From positions 1 to 7,698 of the forward strand of contig DMPD01000290.1 in the NCBI GenBank assembly GCA_003456125.1: DNA of 7,698 bases. Reading direction: 5' to 3'. Positions 6,760-7,698 of the stretch are shown one piece after another. How positions within the stretch are numbered: the first letter of the stretch is position 1; each line of letters starts with the position of its first letter. Source of the DNA: Cyanobacteria bacterium UBA8156. GTDB lineage: Bacteria; Cyanobacteriota; Cyanobacteriia; Pseudanabaenales; Pseudanabaenaceae. A program made the position numbers and the translations under genes. The notes under the pieces are model-generated. The model was given only the letters and a program-made list of their open reading frames with translations. It was not told the DNA's origin and did no database searches.

Positions 6760-7698
6760 ATGGCTTCTTTTTCTGAGCCGAGGGAACCGGGTGGCTTCTC
6801 GTTGGCGCGGGTGTTGGTGGCGATTGGCCTGCCCGCCTTGGCCCTGATGGCCTATCTCAGTTTTCAGTTTTTGCGGGACCCCTGGACGCATTATTGGCCG
6901 TTTTTGGCCGAGGCCCCACCTCTGCCCACGGGCGGTTTGGAGACCCCCCTCACGATCGCCGAAATCAACGAAGACTTGGCGGCGGTGCAGCTCAAGCTGG
7001 GGCCGCCTTTGTTTTTTGAGGCGCAGGAGTCGCGGCGGCTAGCCCCCAGGGCGGTGCAGGTGTATCCGGTACTGGGCACCACCAGTCAGGAAATTCGGGA
7101 AATTCGGGTGTACGAGCGGGCCACCGAAAAGTCTGAGAAGCTGCGACTCTTGGCCCGGTTGGCGGTGGAAGGCTTGGAAGATACCTTTGTGCGATCGCCC
7201 GGTCTCAAGTACAACCCGGCTGGTCAGCAAAAGTTGGCGTTGGGGAGTCGGTTACCCCTGACGGCCTTGACGGTGATTCCGGGGCCGGCGCCAGCGGCGG
7301 GCATCTGGTTTTTGGCCCATGGTCGCACCGGCCAAAACCCCTACGGCCAAGTCTTGGTCTACACCGCGGGCGATCGCCCGATCCTCGAAAATTTGCTGGA
7401 TTGGACGAGTCCGGCCGGGCAGTTGCCCAAGTGGGAAACCCTGTTGGCTGGGGCCTACACCTGGGCCACCCCCAACGCCAAATCTCCCTTTGCCGCCGAC
7501 GAACAACAGTTGGTGGTGTACCAAAACCAAATTTACGAGCCGGATTTGCGGGTGTATCGGGTCGCCCAGCCCCAAAACCCCACCCGCCCCTTTGAATTGC
7601 GCCAGGTCACCCTCAACGAAGCCGTGGATATGCCCGCCGCCTACCGCCGGGCGATTGAATTGGCAGGGGCCGGCCTCTGGTCGCCAGCGCTGCAGGAA
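6760..7698 (+). CDS. Unrecognised membrane-anchored or secreted protein (3' end outside window)
   Basis: The frame is open from the ATG at 6760 to the window edge: 313 codons with no stop. An in-frame TAG at 6754 fixes the ATG as the earliest start. I do not recognise the family. A short hydrophilic N-terminus ([17 protein letters not shown]) is followed by one hydrophobic segment at 18-38 ([21 protein letters not shown]), an uncleaved anchor or signal sequence. A Pro-rich linker (51-64) leads to a soluble, probably periplasmic or lumenal region with aromatic-rich stretches such as [24 protein letters not shown] (181-204) and [20 protein letters not shown] (249-268). There are no cysteines in the visible part and no catalytic motif I can name. 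Codon use matches the neighbours, and two HIP1 sites (7191, 7370) sit inside it. No clear Shine-Dalgarno precedes the ATG. Confidence 0.8.
   Translation, partial: MASFSEPREPGGFSLARVLVAIGLPALALMAYLSFQFLRDPWTHYWPFLAEAPPLPTGGLETPLTIAEINEDLAAVQLKLGPPLFFEAQESRRLAPRAVQVYPVLGTTSQEIREIRVYERATEKSEKLRLLARLAVEGLEDTFVRSPGLKYNPAGQQKLALGSRLPLTALTVIPGPAPAAGIWFLAHGRTGQNPYGQVLVYTAGDRPILENLLDWTSPAGQLPKWETLLAGAYTWATPNAKSPFAADEQQLVVYQNQIYEPDLRVYRVAQPQNPTRPFELRQVTLNEAVDMPAAYRRAIELAGAGLWSPALQE

Larger units (their letters stand above)
853..7377. repeat. Dispersed HIP1 octamers (GCGATCGC)
   Basis: Nine perfect copies of GCGATCGC start at 853, 2784, 3756, 4377, 4884, 6307, 6586, 7191 and 7370. By chance one would expect about one per 65 kb at even base composition. 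Dense HIP1 palindromes are a hallmark of many cyanobacterial genomes. They lie inside all the genes except the permease and are not regulatory in any way I can see. Confidence 0.9.

Overview
The window looks like chromosomal DNA from a cyanobacterium. Nine perfect copies of the cyanobacterial HIP1 octamer GCGATCGC occur in 7.7 kb, the composition looks GC-rich by eye, and a textbook NtcA nitrogen-control site is present. I cannot name the genus.

Layout. From the left end to about 6.72 kb everything is read on the minus strand. In transcription order this is leuA (2-isopropylmalate synthase, 6722-5076), a tandem SagB/ThcOx-type nitroreductase-family protein (5074-3557, one base after the leuA stop), a 105-bp regulatory gap, and a three-gene ABC importer of the NrtA/CmpA/CynA type. 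The importer genes are the substrate-binding lipoprotein (3451-1853), the permease (1805-963) and the ATPase (966-70). A divergent plus-strand gene starts at 6760 and runs off the right end. It encodes an unrecognised single-pass membrane or secreted protein. The left 69 bases hold no gene that I can see.

How it works together. The importer forms a compact operon: the permease and ATPase overlap by ATGA, and 47 bp separate the binding-protein gene from the permease. Its own promoter is legible. It has a perfect TGTA-N8-TACA site, then 22 bases from TAC to a TCTAAT -10 box, which is class II NtcA spacing and puts the predicted start of transcription near 3474. The importer is therefore very probably induced under nitrogen limitation and carries a small anion or nitrogen compound such as nitrate, nitrite, cyanate or a relative. 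The substrate is not settled. The pocket keeps several residues of the nitrate/bicarbonate family but has Cys-Cys where NrtA has Glu-Lys, and there is no nrtC-type second ATPase.

The most unusual items are three. The binding protein carries a 126-residue N-terminal extension with a CxxC-x3-H motif, placed in front of an internal Tat/lipoprotein signal. A perfect 7-bp hairpin masks the ribosome-binding site of that gene but straddles the predicted transcription start, so it would exist only in read-through mRNA. The SagB-like protein appears to be a fused pseudo-dimer whose halves carry complementary motifs. No CRISPR array, tRNA, rRNA, insertion sequence or phage gene was seen.
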